This document shows, in pieces, positions 1-11,487 of a stretch of 64,000 bases of DNA (the first letter of the stretch is position 1; each line of letters opens with the position of its first letter). A model generated the notes under the pieces. The model was not told where the DNA came from, did not search any database, and saw only the letters and a program-made list of their open reading frames with translations. Both the position numbers and the translations under genes were made by a program. Source of the DNA: Neonectria sp. B-13 (lineage: Eukaryota > Ascomycota > Sordariomycetes > Hypocreales > Nectriaceae); the NCBI GenBank assembly GCA_002682825.1, contig NOKP01000018.1:623783-687782 (forward strand). The letters are read 5' to 3'.

Positions 1-368
1 ATTCATTGTATCAGGTACAGAAGCGATGAACGAGCAAACTTCTTATTAGTGATTGTAAGCATATATCTTTCCTCAATTATGGATACGAAATACGTAGGAA
101 GTAACCAAAGCTTGCTCTACGTTTAGAAGAAGACCACAACAGAATCCGCCCTACACAATAATAAGTTTGAGCTATGTGACACTCGAATTACACTAATTGC
201 TAGTTCTTTCAGCGGCCCGCATTTCTTCCGGCGGAGTGCGGCGCGCTTGGAACTTACAGCTACGATAGTTTCTCTTAGGCGAGAACATCCTACGTCACCC
301 CCCAGCATCCCGCAACTCTCGACAACCGCCGGACATGGCTTTGACAACCCCAGCGCGGCAACGATCCA
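1..368. other. Upstream flank of the Zn2Cys6 gene
   Basis: No supportable gene. The short open frames on the minus strand lie opposite the regulator's 5' region and look like chance. This stretch should hold the promoter and leader of the regulator starting near 369. I see no clear TATA box and no exact copy of the CCGGAGT heptamer found in the divergent promoter at 5.9-6.1 kb. Confidence 0.4.
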
Positions 369-2804
369 ATGGGTGGAAGCGCCGTACTGCTAAGGCCGGT
401 CTACTGCACTGAATTCCTTCATAATACGGACATGCCCTGCTAACATCTCGCAAGGCCTGTGACTGTTGCCGCCGAAAGAGGACAAAGTGCAGCGGAGCTC
501 GTCCGACCTGTTCGCAATGCAACTCCACCAAGACAACATGTCACTATTCCGATCGTATCGACAGACAAGCCAACCACCGGCCTGAGAGGTAGGTGTTTTC
601 TTGTCTTTTTGCCTACATTTCTTTGAATTCCGAACTAAGATGAGAGCATGGGAAAGCAACGTCAGGCGCCTTCAAGAACGTGTTCGGGAGCTCGAAGCAG
701 CGCAGAACCTGGAGCCAGGTTCTTCGCCTAACCAACGTCCATCTTCTGCAGATGCAGAACTTCAAAGTACGAGACAGCAGCCAGAAGCAACAGTAGCAGC
801 ATTGTCACCAGTCAAAGACAGTGCAGGCCGAGAGACTATGGTGGCTGAAAACACGGGCGAGCTAAGATACTTCGGTGCGTATAACCGATCTATCAGGAAG
901 AGGTATATGTACGCTGCTAACTAACAGAAAGGTCCATCATCAAGCGTGTCAGTCCTATCACCCGACGGCTTGCATTGGATTGAGTCACGCACCTCTGATG
1001 CCTCATTACGCCAGCGTCTTGAGATGCCCCTGAATGGTACTGGGAGCTGGGCTAGCTGGACTCATCCACTGCTTCAATCCCTCTGGCCAACCACCCTTTC
1101 AACTCCGTTGCCGCCGTGGGAAGACGCCTTTGCACTTGTGAACGAGTTCTTAGAAAGCTACAACACCGTTCTGCCCATCTTCCACCCACCAACACTCATT
1201 GGGCTGCTGGGTCAGCAATACGCACGCTCGGTTACTGCAATCGATGATCCGGTCTTGTCTGCCGCCTTAAACGCAATACTTGCGCTGGCCCAGAGGAGAA
1301 GGGCAGAGCAGAACCCACACAAACAAGACCTCGCCGATAGTGCTTGGGCCTATGCAAAGAACTCGCTCGAGGCCGTCTTAGCAGTCCTCATGCGCAGTGT
1401 CAGCCTTCTTTCTGTTCAGGCACTTCTGACACTGGCCTGCTTTTTCAGAGGTACCCCGAATCCTCAGCCGTTCTTCTTCCTCACAGCCGCGGCTCTTCGG
1501 CTGTCTCACTCTGCTGGCTTGCATCGTGCAATCGATCATCCCCCTTTGTCTACCGTTGACCGGGAGCAGAGGCTTCGGGTTTTCTGGATTGCGCTGGTTC
1601 TTGACTCGAGAGCCTCGATCCGAACTGGCCGGCCGTTTGCTCATGACATTAATGACATCGGTATCCCGGTTCCTTCAGAATCCCCAAAAGATAACTTAGG
1701 AATTATAGTCAACCGGAACGGCACTGCAGTTCTGAACGTGCTTCTTGTCGAAGCCAAGTTTGCAGTCATCGAGGGGAAGGTCTACAACAGCATATTCGCT
1801 GCTTGTTCATCTGGAAAGTCCATCGAAAAGCTTTCCACCGATGTCCTTACCCTTGGCAAGGAACTAGACGACTGGGGCCACATCGCTCTACGTGGGATGG
1901 ACTGCAGCACAATTTGTAGTGAATGGGGTCATCAACTTCCCGCTGTGATCAACCTTCTCCTTTCATATCACAGCTGCGTTATCACTGTTTATACTGCTAC
2001 TTGGCAACGGTATTTCAGTTCTATGAGGGGGGCCACTTCCGCGCAACGGGAGCTTGATCAATGTTCGTCGGTCTTCCCTAACACCGAAAAATGCCTACAC
2101 GCAGCGCACGAAATCATCAAACTCCTTGCCTTTGTCCCTCAGGAAAACCACTCCTTTATCTGGTACGGAAACCCGAGCCTCTACGAGAGGGATTTCACTG
2201 ACATATAAAAAGGGAAATAATTCACTTTCCTATACAGGCACTACTCCTCCTATTCATTTGCATCCTCCAACAGCCCAGCGATCCAGGCGTGGACGCTCGT
2301 TCGAAGGCAATTAACGACGCTATCATTTTTATTTCCCGGATCGTGACTACCCAAGAAGACTCCTTTCTTCGGCCGGTCCTGGCTGTTTGTCACGAGCTGG
2401 CCCGAATCGCACGCCTAGCGATTCAGAAGACTTCGGTGAGAAAGGACAGACCTGAGCGCGACTGTGCAAATGCTTTGCAGACTGGGGGCCAAGGCTCAGC
2501 GGTAGCCGTTCCTCACACAACCCAAAGTCCCATATCTTGTCTCTCGAACCCCACCAGCCGGGTGCCCGAGTATGACAACGGCGGCCCATCAATCACAAGC
2601 AACGTCGTATCTGATGCGCGGAATAGTCGTTTTCCAGATATGTTTCCACGAATTGGAAACGATTCTGGACTGGCTACTCCCATGTTTCAGGATGTGGATG
2701 TAGGGGCCTTTAGAGTTGATCAGCTCGACGAACTTCCGCTTCCGTTCTCATGGAACTGGCACGATTTGTCGGCGGGTTTACTAGAAGACTTTGAGTTTAT
2801 GTAA
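369..2804 (+). CDS. Zn2Cys6 fungal-specific transcription factor
   Basis: Nuclear DNA-binding regulator. The zinc cluster (455-560) has six cysteines with spacing C-x2-C-x6-C-x6-C-x2-C-x6-C, beginning ACDCCRRKRTKC, followed by a short coiled-coil linker (VRRLQERVRELEAAQ) and the fungal-specific middle domain (YFGPSSSV, later HFPIQALLLLFICILQQPSDP). Exons proposed: 369-383 or 369-398, 455-588, 645-874, 932-2162, 2213-2804, giving about 733-738 residues. The first exon is uncertain: no in-frame ATG precedes the cluster after a stop at 422, so a short upstream exon from the ATG at 369 is inferred. Four introns end in AAG or GAG rather than YAG; the one at 2163-2212 exactly restores the middle-domain frame. 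Its position beside the CoA-transferase/AtuA pair suggests it regulates them. Family call is firm; targets are inference. Confidence 0.85.
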
Positions 2805-3892
2805 AATAGATGTAACGAGTAGTCAACTACGTCGCCATCTTTTACTTTCAAGAGCTTCGCACGAATAACAATGCATTATTAGGCAAAGCTGTATGGTATG
2901 CTTGCGGCTCTCACCTTGCCGAAGGGCCGCAGCTACGATGTTGCGCTTTAGGCAATGTAACCTTCCATTATGGGCCACCTGTCGCGGGGTCATTAGCTGT
3001 GGGAGCTGTGGGAGCTACAGCTGGCCCAGCTTCGCTTTCATAGCTGCTGTATTTGCCTGTATCCTATTATTTACACATCTTTTGCTCTGTCTCCCTTTCC
3101 TCCGGTGCGGTGAAGTCAATGTGGGACGGTACCCTGTGAAATCTACAAACCTGGAAGGTCAGTTGCAGAACTATCCCATTAATGTATATTGATCTCATCT
3201 CATCTCTCTAGATGCTATAGACTCAACATCCAAGTATTCACACTCTCCAGACTTTATCGACACCCAGTTCCTCAGAACTCGGACAAAACATGATTCAACT
3301 TCTTCATCATCCTGAGTACGATGGGTCGTCAGCACACCCAGCTGGTTCGGTCCCAAAACGCAAACACACAACTGGGACTGCTTGAAGGTCGAATGCGGGC
3401 ACAACAACGGATACTCAACCCTCGAGTCCTCCAGATTCTCAAAGTCCTGCAGGTATCTAAGGCAGAATGACACCAATGTCACCCGAGGCATCTATGGTTC
3501 GCCAAGCCGGAATGGCTAGGATGGTGCACGAGAACCACTGGACCATGCCGGGCCCGTCAACGTCAATCATCGCGAACTCCAGCACGACCAAGCATTGTCC
3601 TACAAAATTAATTAGGACTCCTCCACTGCCAACACCACCATTGGCGAGGTTAATGGACTTGTGCAGGGGCTTGGATTTTAAGAGCACCTTAAAGACTCTT
3701 TAAGGCTTGATGTCCTCAGACTCTTTGAATATTAAAGATAGAAATAATATTAGAAACAGAAGGGTAAGTTAAGGTTAGCTAAGGTTAGCTTGGGGACTTG
3801 GGTTAGTCCTATAGTTTAGATTAAGGATTAGATTGGTCTTAGAATATATGAATTGAGTGATTTGAGCTTGATGTGATTCTAGTGTATGGGAA
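2805..3892. other. Intergenic, possible gene remnant
   Basis: Lies between the regulator and the 3' end of the CoA-transferase. Two minus-strand open frames (3457-3687 and 3195-3491) could be joined as exons, but I recognise neither and see no clear start. AT-rich DNA around 3770-3795 carries AAGGTTAGCT twice, plus related TTAG-rich words. No gene called. Confidence 0.3.
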
Positions 3893-5636
3893 CTACCACT
3901 CTGGCTTTGATCTTCCCTTCGACCCGGAAGGTACCATATACTCCAACTTCGACTTCGCGAGCTGGAAGGGTGGTGCCAAAATTGCAACATCTTCGTCAAT
4001 CCCCCACTCCTTACCAGTCATCTTCCAGAAATATTCTGGGTTGTCGAGAATGTCGGGTCTCGCTTTCAGAATCGCGGCGTGTGACTTAACCAACAAGGTC
4101 TGCATTTCGTCATAATGCCTGACTTTAAACCCTTCGTTGCGGGCCAAGAGTGCCTGCGACTGCTCCTCATTGTACTGACCAAGTCGATAGTACCATATGT
4201 TGTATTGAGTCAGACTGACATCAACGTCGAATGTCTCGTCACTCCTCGTGCGTTCCAGCAGAGCCTGCATTATAGCCGCAGCGCCCACGAGGCCAGTTTG
4301 GTAGTCAGAGTTCGCTGGAGTCATTAGCTGTAAGTCAAATTTCGTTTATGTCGGACCACTCACGCAACAACGGAACGACTGGCTCATCGAGGCCCATAAA
4401 CTTCCCCTGAAGCCATGAGATGCCGACCAAGCAATCACTGATCTGCTGCCATCCGGACCGGTACGCCAGTGGACCCTTGAAACCATAACAGTTTTCTCGG
4501 GCATATATCAAGTTTTTCTTGATCTCTCTCAAGGCCACTGAGTCAAAGCCAAGCCGCTCCAGCACTCCAGGACGGTAACCGTCGACCAGGACATCGGCAC
4601 CTTCAACGAGCTTGGAGAATACCTTCTTTCCCTCTTCAGTCTTCATGTCAATATTGGCGTCTTTCTTGCCCGTGTTGAGGTCCAGCCAGGTAATTGAAAT
4701 ATCCGGCAGGTGCTCGCTTGTGACCTTGATAACCTCGGCGCCTAGAACTGCCAATATCTTGGAGATGACAGGTGCGGCGATGACACGCGAGAAGTCAATA
4801 ACGCGAATGCCAGAAAGGGGCTTATATCCGGACGAGATGCTTTGTGGCCATGAGCTCTGGGGAGCTGGCACACTTCTTCGATTCCACAAGGGCTCGGCAC
4901 CCATGATTTTCCCTTGCTCCGATGCGAAGAACTCATCAGGCGTGAGACAGGTGACGCCAGCCTGCCTAAACTCTTCATTCGCCTTCTTCTCCAAGACTTC
5001 AGAATCGTGCTGCGCAATCTTCTCAGCGTAGATCTTGATAGCCTCCTCTCTCGTGACGTCCTGCTCCTCCACGCCGACCATTCCCATAGTCACCCTTGCG
5101 TCTAGTGAGCCATGGAGGTGATACCAGCGGCCATCCTTGGTCTTGTAAAGGTTGGTGGCTTCCTGGTGAATTGGTTTGTTAAGGTCGTAGAGATCGCCCT
5201 TGTTGAATTCGGCCTGTAAGTGAGAGTGCTGGATGTAAGATTTGCCATTGACAGTGGGTAGAAGAATAGATTCGAGGAAGAGTGTTGCAAGGTCCCTGCA
5301 TGTTATCAGCAACTTTTCCATCTTCCCATTGGTATTGGTATTGTGTGAATGTCCAAGGCAGTTGAAGACTCACGTGTTGACCTCGGCATCCTGAAAGTCG
5401 ATGCCGTACCGATCCGCTGCCACAGCGCTGGCAGCGGCAGCCACGAGTCCCGACAGAGCAGACACGGACTCAGTGATCTTACATGGCGTTGGAATAAACG
5501 GTTTCGGGTCTTTGCCCACAAACTTGATCTTCTTTGCTGCTTCGGAAAACGAGGGCGGGAGGGCCAGTTGTTTGTCATTGAGTAGTCGCTCGTGAAGGAA
5601 GCGCTCGCTCTCCTCTTGCACAGAGTAGCTGTCCAT
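3893..5636 (-). CDS. CaiB/BaiF family (class III) CoA-transferase
   Basis: Predicted to move CoA between acyl-CoA and a free acid. Exons on minus: 5636-5374, 5295-4364, 4314-3893 (1617 nt, 538 residues). The central part has the family core (SGIRVIDFSRVIAAPVISKI, then GADVLVDGYRPGVLERLGFDS). After the second intron the protein reads LPNSDYQTGLVGAA; the Asp (about residue 402) matches the position of the catalytic Asp of family III transferases. That intron is only 49 nt and its CAG acceptor at 4315 is the one that keeps this motif in frame; an earlier CAG leads to a stop. The ATG at 5636 is chosen because it is the first Met of a frame continuous with the domain. It is transcribed away from the AtuA-like gene, with 683 bp between their start codons. 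Substrate unknown. Membership in a branched or terpenoid acyl-CoA pathway is inferred from the neighbour only. Confidence 0.9.
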
Positions 5637-6319
5637 GTTCAAGTGTTGTTCTGGAGAGTCTTGATATTTCTGTGGTATCGCAATTGACTTATAGACGAAG
5701 AATAGAGGAGTCCAATGCTGCGCTACGTATCTCTTATATGTCCACAACCCAAAACCGTCACCAGGGACATACTCCGTACCGCGACGAAACCTGGTTCTTA
5801 TTCGACCACATATCCTACCAATGAAGTAGAGAGCCTCAGGGGCATAATCGGTCCGTCATAGCCGGAGAAGCCGGAGTTTCTGGTGAACCCACAATGTCGT
5901 CAAGATCCACGCAGGCAACTGGAGCCCATGTTGTAGTCGGCCGGAGTTTTGCTGTGGACCTGTTCAGAACTCCGGTCATGGGAGGCTAGCTGGGTGGGCC
6001 GGATCGTCGCCACCGGAGTTTTGGTCTCGAGGTTCCCCAATACTCCACCATATCTACGGAACACAGCTGGTACTCCGGTAGAGCGACGAGATGCCCGTTT
6101 TTGAGAAGAGAAAGCGATAAACGCTGCTGGTCAGTAGACTTAAAATGGCGTTAATGACCAGTATCGGGTTGTATATATAAGTTCATTTGCCCAGTCGAGA
6201 GATACTCTTTTTTGACAGAATCCAAATTGCACCACTCCCACCAACAATACCTTCTCTCATATAACAATACCAAGAACATTTCCCAACTCACACCAAAAAA
6301 TCACCGAGTACTTTCAATC
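5637..6319. promoter_or_regulatory. Divergent promoter with CCGGAGT/ACTCCGG heptamers
   Basis: Shared upstream region of the CoA-transferase (minus) and AtuA-like (plus) genes. CCGGAGT occurs on plus at 5871, 5941 and 6013, and its reverse complement ACTCCGG at 5969 and 6072; a sixth, shorter copy CCGGAG is at 5862. Three copies continue as TTT. The CGG triplet is the usual core of Zn2Cys6 binding sites, and a Zn2Cys6 gene lies 3 kb away. A TATA-like TATATATAA at 6172-6180 is 140 nt before the AtuA-like ATG. Repeat positions are read directly; binding is inferred. Confidence 0.6.
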
Positions 6320-8504
6320 ATGGCAGTCTGGCGTGAAGAAGAGTTCGGCCAGCGTCCGGTGCGCATTGCCAACTGCTCGGGTTACTGTGGTACGCCTCCA
6401 GTATAGCATGCAGTTTCATCACATTAACGGGAGTGATTCAATACTAGGAGATCCGCCAGCTGAAATGTACAAACAAGCCAGTCTTGGCGATGTTGACTTT
6501 ATTACAGGGGATTACTTGGCAGGTGAGGTTTTGACGGAGAACAAAGGCTGCCGTGAGAACGGGATACTGATGAAGTACAGAGGTGAATATTGCCAAGAAC
6601 GCAGAGGCCTTTGCCCTGGGTCATCACCCCGGCTATGAGGCTACCGCCTGGGAGGGCCTTGAGATGAGCATCGATCTGATCAATGCGAAACGCATCAAAG
6701 TAGCTCTCAACGGCGGCGCTTTGAATCCGAAAGGTCTTGCTCAGAAGGTATCTGCACTCGTCAAAGAAAAAGGCTATGACTTGTCAGTCGCCTATGTCTC
6801 CGGCGATGATCTCCTTCCCGAGGTTCTTAAGATCATGCAAACTTCTCGCTCAGCCTTTCTGCCACATCTAGATTCCACCAACAGCAACGTCCAGCCCGTG
6901 GAAGAAGCCATGGCTTTCCTCGAACTAGCTCAAACCTCCCAATCGCCGGAAATCGTATCTGCCAATGCCTACCTAGGTGCTCGCGGCATCGTCAACGCTT
7001 TCCAGCACGGCGCCGACATCGTCATCACGGGGCGCGTATCCGACGCCTCGCCCGTCATCGCTGCGGCGTGGTACTGGTGGTCGTGGAGCGCGACGGACTA
7101 CGACCGGCTCGCTGGCGCGTTGATCGCCGGCCACCTGATTGAGTGCTCGGCGTACGTGACAGGCGGGAACTTCGCGGGCTTTACAGGCGCAAAGTACGGT
7201 GGGTGGGAGACATTTGTAGATCCGGGATTTCCCATCGCCGAGGTTAGTTCTGATGGAACCTGTGTGGTGACGAAGCATGATGGGACCGGGGGAGTGGTGA
7301 ACGAGGATACAGTGAGGTGTCAGCTACTTTATGAGTTGCAGGGCAACGTGTACTTGCACAGCGACTCCAAGGCCGTGTTGGATGAGGTGAAGGTAGAGGA
7401 GGTTGGGAAAGACAGGTATGGCTCCTCTTGGTGATATTCCTTCAGTCGAGTCAATCTACTAACGAAATCTAATTAGAGTCCGTGTAAGCGGCATCAAAGG
7501 GCTTCCACCTCCGCCAACCACCAAATTGGCCATTTTCTACAAGGGTGGCTACGAGTGCCAGCTACTAGTCAATGCTGCCGGCTATGGATGGAAAGAGAAG
7601 TGCGATCTCTTTGAGGCACAGGTCAAGCTCCAAGTTGGAGAACAGTCCCTCAAGAAGCTTGACATTCTCGAGATCCAGAGGTGAGAACAAAGCTCAAAAT
7701 TGAGAACCAGCAAGTCGAGTGGCTAATTAATGGCCGACTACAGGGTGGGCGTCCCGGCGGAGAACCCTTGGGATCAAGAAAGCAGCACCATGTACATCCG
7801 CGTCGTCTGCCAAGCCAAAGATCCCAAAGCTCTCCAAGAAATACCCAGAGCTGTCGCAAACATATCTCTCAAGCACTTCCACGGTAAGACATCAACTAGG
7901 AACAAGTTTAGATCGGTTGCTGAATTTTGCAGGCTTCCACTCCTCTCTAGATATGCGCACCGCTGTTCCCAAGCCATTTCTTGCCTACTATCCAGCGCTC
8001 TGGGCTCAGCAGAATCTCCAAGAGACGGTACATTTTACAACGGGTTCATGTGAAGTCATCTCGTCCCACTCCGCTGGCTGTCCTCCCGCCTACGAGCCAC
8101 TGTCTGATCGAAGCAACTACGACACATCGTCCCCGGTCACCTTTCCGGGCCCGACAAAGAGTATTAGGCTCGGAGACATTGCCCTCGCACGATCGGGTGA
8201 CAAAGGCTCGAATCTCAACGTTGGGGTATTCGTACGCACGGCGCGACAGTGGGACTGGCTACGAACCTTCCTGTCGCGAGAGCGCATGTGGCAGCTGCTT
8301 GGAGGCGACGCTGAGAAGAGCTACAGTCTTGAGCGGGTGGAATTTCCTCATATTTTTGCAGTGCATTTTGTTGTATACGGAATCCTCGGGAGAGGCGTGA
8401 GTAGCTCCACGAGGCTTGATGCGTTTGGAAAGGGGTTCGCAGACTATTTGAGGGACAAGGTGGTGGAGGTACCAATCACGGTATTGGAAGAGTTGGAAGC
8501 GTAA
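6320..8504 (+). CDS. AtuA-like protein (acyclic terpene utilisation family, DUF1446)
   Basis: Homologue of AtuA, encoded in the bacterial citronellol/geraniol (atu) catabolic cluster; the biochemical role of the family is poorly known. Exons 6320-6389, 6448-6522, 6581-7415, 7477-7680, 7744-7883, 7933-8504 give 631 residues with every junction in phase. The N-terminal DUF1446 domain starts VRIANCSGYCGDPPAEMYKQ and contains GDYLAEVNIAKNAEAF. The C-terminal ferredoxin-fold-like domain of the family begins about residue 517 (IRLGDIALARSGDKGSNLNVGVFV). All five introns have GT donors and TAG or CAG acceptors. The ATG at 6320 follows a TATA-like box and a CA-rich leader. It is divergent from the CoA-transferase, which suggests one pathway acting on branched acyl-CoA; that is inference. 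Confidence 0.92.
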
Positions 8505-8752
8505 ATGCGACGCAAAGTTTCCAGTACGTTGATTCGCACATTTAATGAGTTTGAGTTTGCATACTTGGGATTTAGGTTAAGTCGTTAAGATTTGGATTTA
8601 AAGGTGGGAATGATTTCTTCCTATGTATGCTTTAATGTTCCCTCTCATTATCTTCACAGGCCGATAACTTTGAAGCATAAGGAATTTTGCATACCCTGGA
8701 CCTCCGCACAAGAACACAGTTTCGGCGGTCCACGTACATCAAGAATCGGTTG

Positions 8753-8848
8753 GCTTCCATAGCTCAGTTGGTTAGAGCTTCGTACTAATACTTCAACTTG
8801 CAAGTGTTGGTAATGCGAAGGTCGCAGGTTCAAGCCCTGCTGGGAGCA
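8753..8848 (+). tRNA. tRNA-Ile (anticodon AAU) with intron
   Basis: The acceptor stem GCTTCCA pairs with TGGGAGC (8841-8847) plus discriminator A. The D stem is GCTC/GAGC, the anticodon stem TCGTA/TGCGA with one G-U pair, and the T arm GCAGG-TTCAAGC-CCTGC. The loop reads C-T-AAT-A, so the anticodon is AAU at 8787-8789. A 22-nt intron (8791-8812) sits between positions 37 and 38, the canonical place. No CCA is encoded, as expected for a nuclear gene. Confidence 0.93.
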
Positions 8849-9259
8849 TTTGATTGTTCACATCGCCTACCGATTATCTTTTTTTGCTTCACGGCGATTG
8901 TCGTATTTTTTGCTTCATTCAAACAAGCAAATAAATCAATGAATGAATGCTGCTCGACTTCAATTATCGAATGTTTGGGTAGGTACACGTGACATCGGAG
9001 ACGTCAGACAACCAATTCGCCGAGCCTCGGCTCCGTATGGACCCCCTCACTCCACTGTTTCCGGCCCGGGAGTCTCACTTATAGCTGGCCTCTCACTCCG
9101 CTGACGCTCTGGATTGACGAAAAAGCACATCGAGGATGTTGAGCACGTCACGTCGCGCATCCTGTTCGTTGCTTCACAATCCCGGTTGATTCTCACCCTC
9201 CTTCTTATCCTCATCTTTACATTCGCCAACCCGCTGCTCGACGGATCGAGACTGAAACA
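8849..9259. other. Spacer between tRNA-Ile and the SDR gene
   Basis: A T-rich run just after the tRNA (8879-8912) can act as the polymerase III terminator. The rest, including a pyrimidine-rich stretch near 9190-9230, should be promoter and leader of the oxidoreductase. No gene seen. Confidence 0.4.
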
Positions 9260-10346
9260 ATGGTCGACAAGGCCCAGGAGCGCATCGACGCCATCGGGAA
9301 GCAACTCCTCCCGCCCATTGCCAAGGTTGCCCCCGGGTCTAGCACTCCACGGGTTAACAACAAGGTCATCATCATCACTGGTAGGTACACTAAAAAAAAA
9401 CAGCTACAAACTGCTTGTTCTTGTTCTGACCTCGTCGAATAAGGCGCCAACTCACCGCTAGGCATCGGCCGTGCGACGGCCCACCAATTTGCGGAGAGCG
9501 GTGCTCGAGCGCTCTATCTATGTGATTATGATGGCTCGCATCTCGATGCCCACAAGGAGGAACTAGCTGCAGCATTCCCAAACGTCGAGGTTCACACCCG
9601 CCGCTTTGACGCCGCCGACGAGGCCAGTGTCAAGGCCGCCGTGGACGATGCCATCGCTCGCTATGGCCGGCTCGACGTCTTCTTCGCCAACGCCGGCGTG
9701 GTTGGAAAGTCGGTGCTGTTCTCAGATTTCAGCAACGACGAATTCATGTCTATTCTAAAGACTAACACACTGAGGTGGGTACAAAGTAGTTTCTCCTTGT
9801 TTCCCTAGGGTGGCCCGTCCCCCCATCCCATCGCCAACCTAGGTAGGCAAAACTCCACAACTGAGCGTCAGCTAAACAACGGCATGCAGTGTCTTCCTTG
9901 CAGCCAAGTTCGCAGCACCGGCCATGATGAAAACCTCTGCCGAGAAGCCTCAGCCCAACGGCAGCATCATTGGCACGGCATCCGTGGCCGGGCTCCGCTC
10001 CAACGCCGGCTCGACCCCTTACTCGGCATCCAAGGCTGCGGTGGTTTCGCTGGCACAGACCATATCCTACCAGCTCGCGGGCACCGGCGTGCGCGTCAAC
10101 GCCATCTGTCCCGGCCTCATCGAGACGGGCATGACGGCCCCCATGTACCAGGCCGCTCGCGCCCGCGGGTCGGAGAAGAGGATCGGGCAGTTGAATCCCC
10201 TTAAGCGCGGCGGCCACGCAGACGAGATTGCACGGGTTGCGCTGTTCCTGGGGAGCGACGAGAGCAGCTACGTGAACGGGCAGGCTTGGGCCGTGGACGG
10301 GGGTTTAAGCGCTGGCCATCCCTTTGTGCCGGGGAAGCTGGGCTAG
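9260..10346 (+). CDS. Short-chain dehydrogenase/reductase (classical SDR)
   Basis: NAD(P)-dependent oxidoreductase of unknown substrate. Exons 9260-9380, 9444-9774, 9890-10346 give 302 residues. The cofactor motif [10 protein letters not shown] is at residues 40-49, NAG at about 123-125, the catalytic Ser at about 182, and the YSASK catalytic motif at 195-199. It is followed by the typical [15 protein letters not shown] loop. The end ([15 protein letters not shown]) is the conserved substrate-loop tail. The first intron ends in AAG (9441-9443), not YAG; the second is longer (115 nt). No targeting signal or membrane helix is seen, so cytosolic or peroxisomal. The C-terminus GKLG is not a PTS1. 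It has no obvious pathway partner next to it. Confidence 0.92.
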
Positions 10347-11487
10347 ATGTTCATCCAGAGACCAGGACTTGGTAGATTAGCGTATTAACTGTTGCAACCC
10401 AGGAGATGAGAGTGCAGGCTGTTGTCGTGCATGCAGGTTCTTCTCCGTGCTTGCAGGCTCTTCTGCGGCGAATACTACTACGTAGTCACATCATTGAATT
10501 ACGTCTTTCCGCGAATCGATGTGCAAAGACGACGAGATTCTCCTGTGAACGGTTGGGTGGGATTGACAAGCTCGAAACACCAGCGCTAATCGATCTTCCA
10601 TGTCAACCAAAGAATTTTCCGTCGTCTAGGGCGCAATCTAGAGCATTCTACTGAGTCGATCCTTGGAATTTCCGAAACGGGTTGCGACTGAAACTGAGCT
10701 CATCATGGTCGAGGGTGATGGTTGTAGCACCAGACGGAAACATCTGACGACGAGCCCACGATAAACAATGGATATAGCCCGGCGCCGCGTCATCACCTCC
10801 CACATGCCGACCGGGGACCCTCCCAGAAACCCCCAAGCGCCCCTAAACGTCCCCGACGCCACCACCCACAAACCACCACTCGCCCCCATCAACCCGAAAC
10901 TAGAAGCCGTCAACTTGGGGACTCTCCGTGCGCTGGGAGATGTTCCGCCAAGTAGATGCCAGTGGACCCTGGCACTGATCGCCAGGGGAGCTCCAGGGAC
11001 TCAATAACTTCAGGGACTGGGGGCGGCGGACGAAGTACTGTAGCAGTCTAGCACGATGCAGCAACTCAACTGCAAATCCAGCCCTGCCGTCGCCTTGTCA
11101 GAGAGTCGCAGTGAAACCACCTTGCCAGGCTATCCAGACCGGGATATTGAGGCCAACGCGTAACCCTCATGGCGGCTCTCAGCCAGGGAGCAACTAGGAA
11201 CAAACCAGGAATCGGCTAGGAGCTTGGAAGAAACGGCAGAAACGGCACTCTCCGCCATGCCAGCCAAGGCGATGTCCATGACCTCAAAAATGGTATATAT
11301 GAGCCTCTTCCGGTGGCTCTAAACACAATCTCAGCATCGTCTTCATCGCCATCTTTTCACTCTCGCTTCTTTCTTTCACTTTCAACTTCCGGTCTTTTCA
11401 GTTGCAGGGCATCTGATCCGTCTTTTGTACAACTTCATACTCCAAGTCACCTCCAAGTTTCAACTTTTCAACATTCCTTCATTCGCA
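10347..11487. other. Intergenic, promoter of the repeat protein
   Basis: No gene supported; the open frames at 10638-11007 lack family features. A TATA-like TATATAT (11294-11300) and a long CT-rich leader (11330-11480) precede the ATG at 11488, typical of a strongly expressed fungal gene. Confidence 0.45.

Noticed and set aside
2163..2289. A frameshift or pseudogene in the Zn2Cys6 gene after the FIWYGN segment
   Set aside because: A 50-nt intron (2163-2212, GTACGG donor, AAG acceptor) restores the expected FIWEIIHFPIQALLLLF motif in frame.
3770..3800. TTAGG-like words suggesting interstitial telomeric repeat
   Set aside because: The words are irregular (AAGGTTAGCT) and do not form TTAGGG tandem units.
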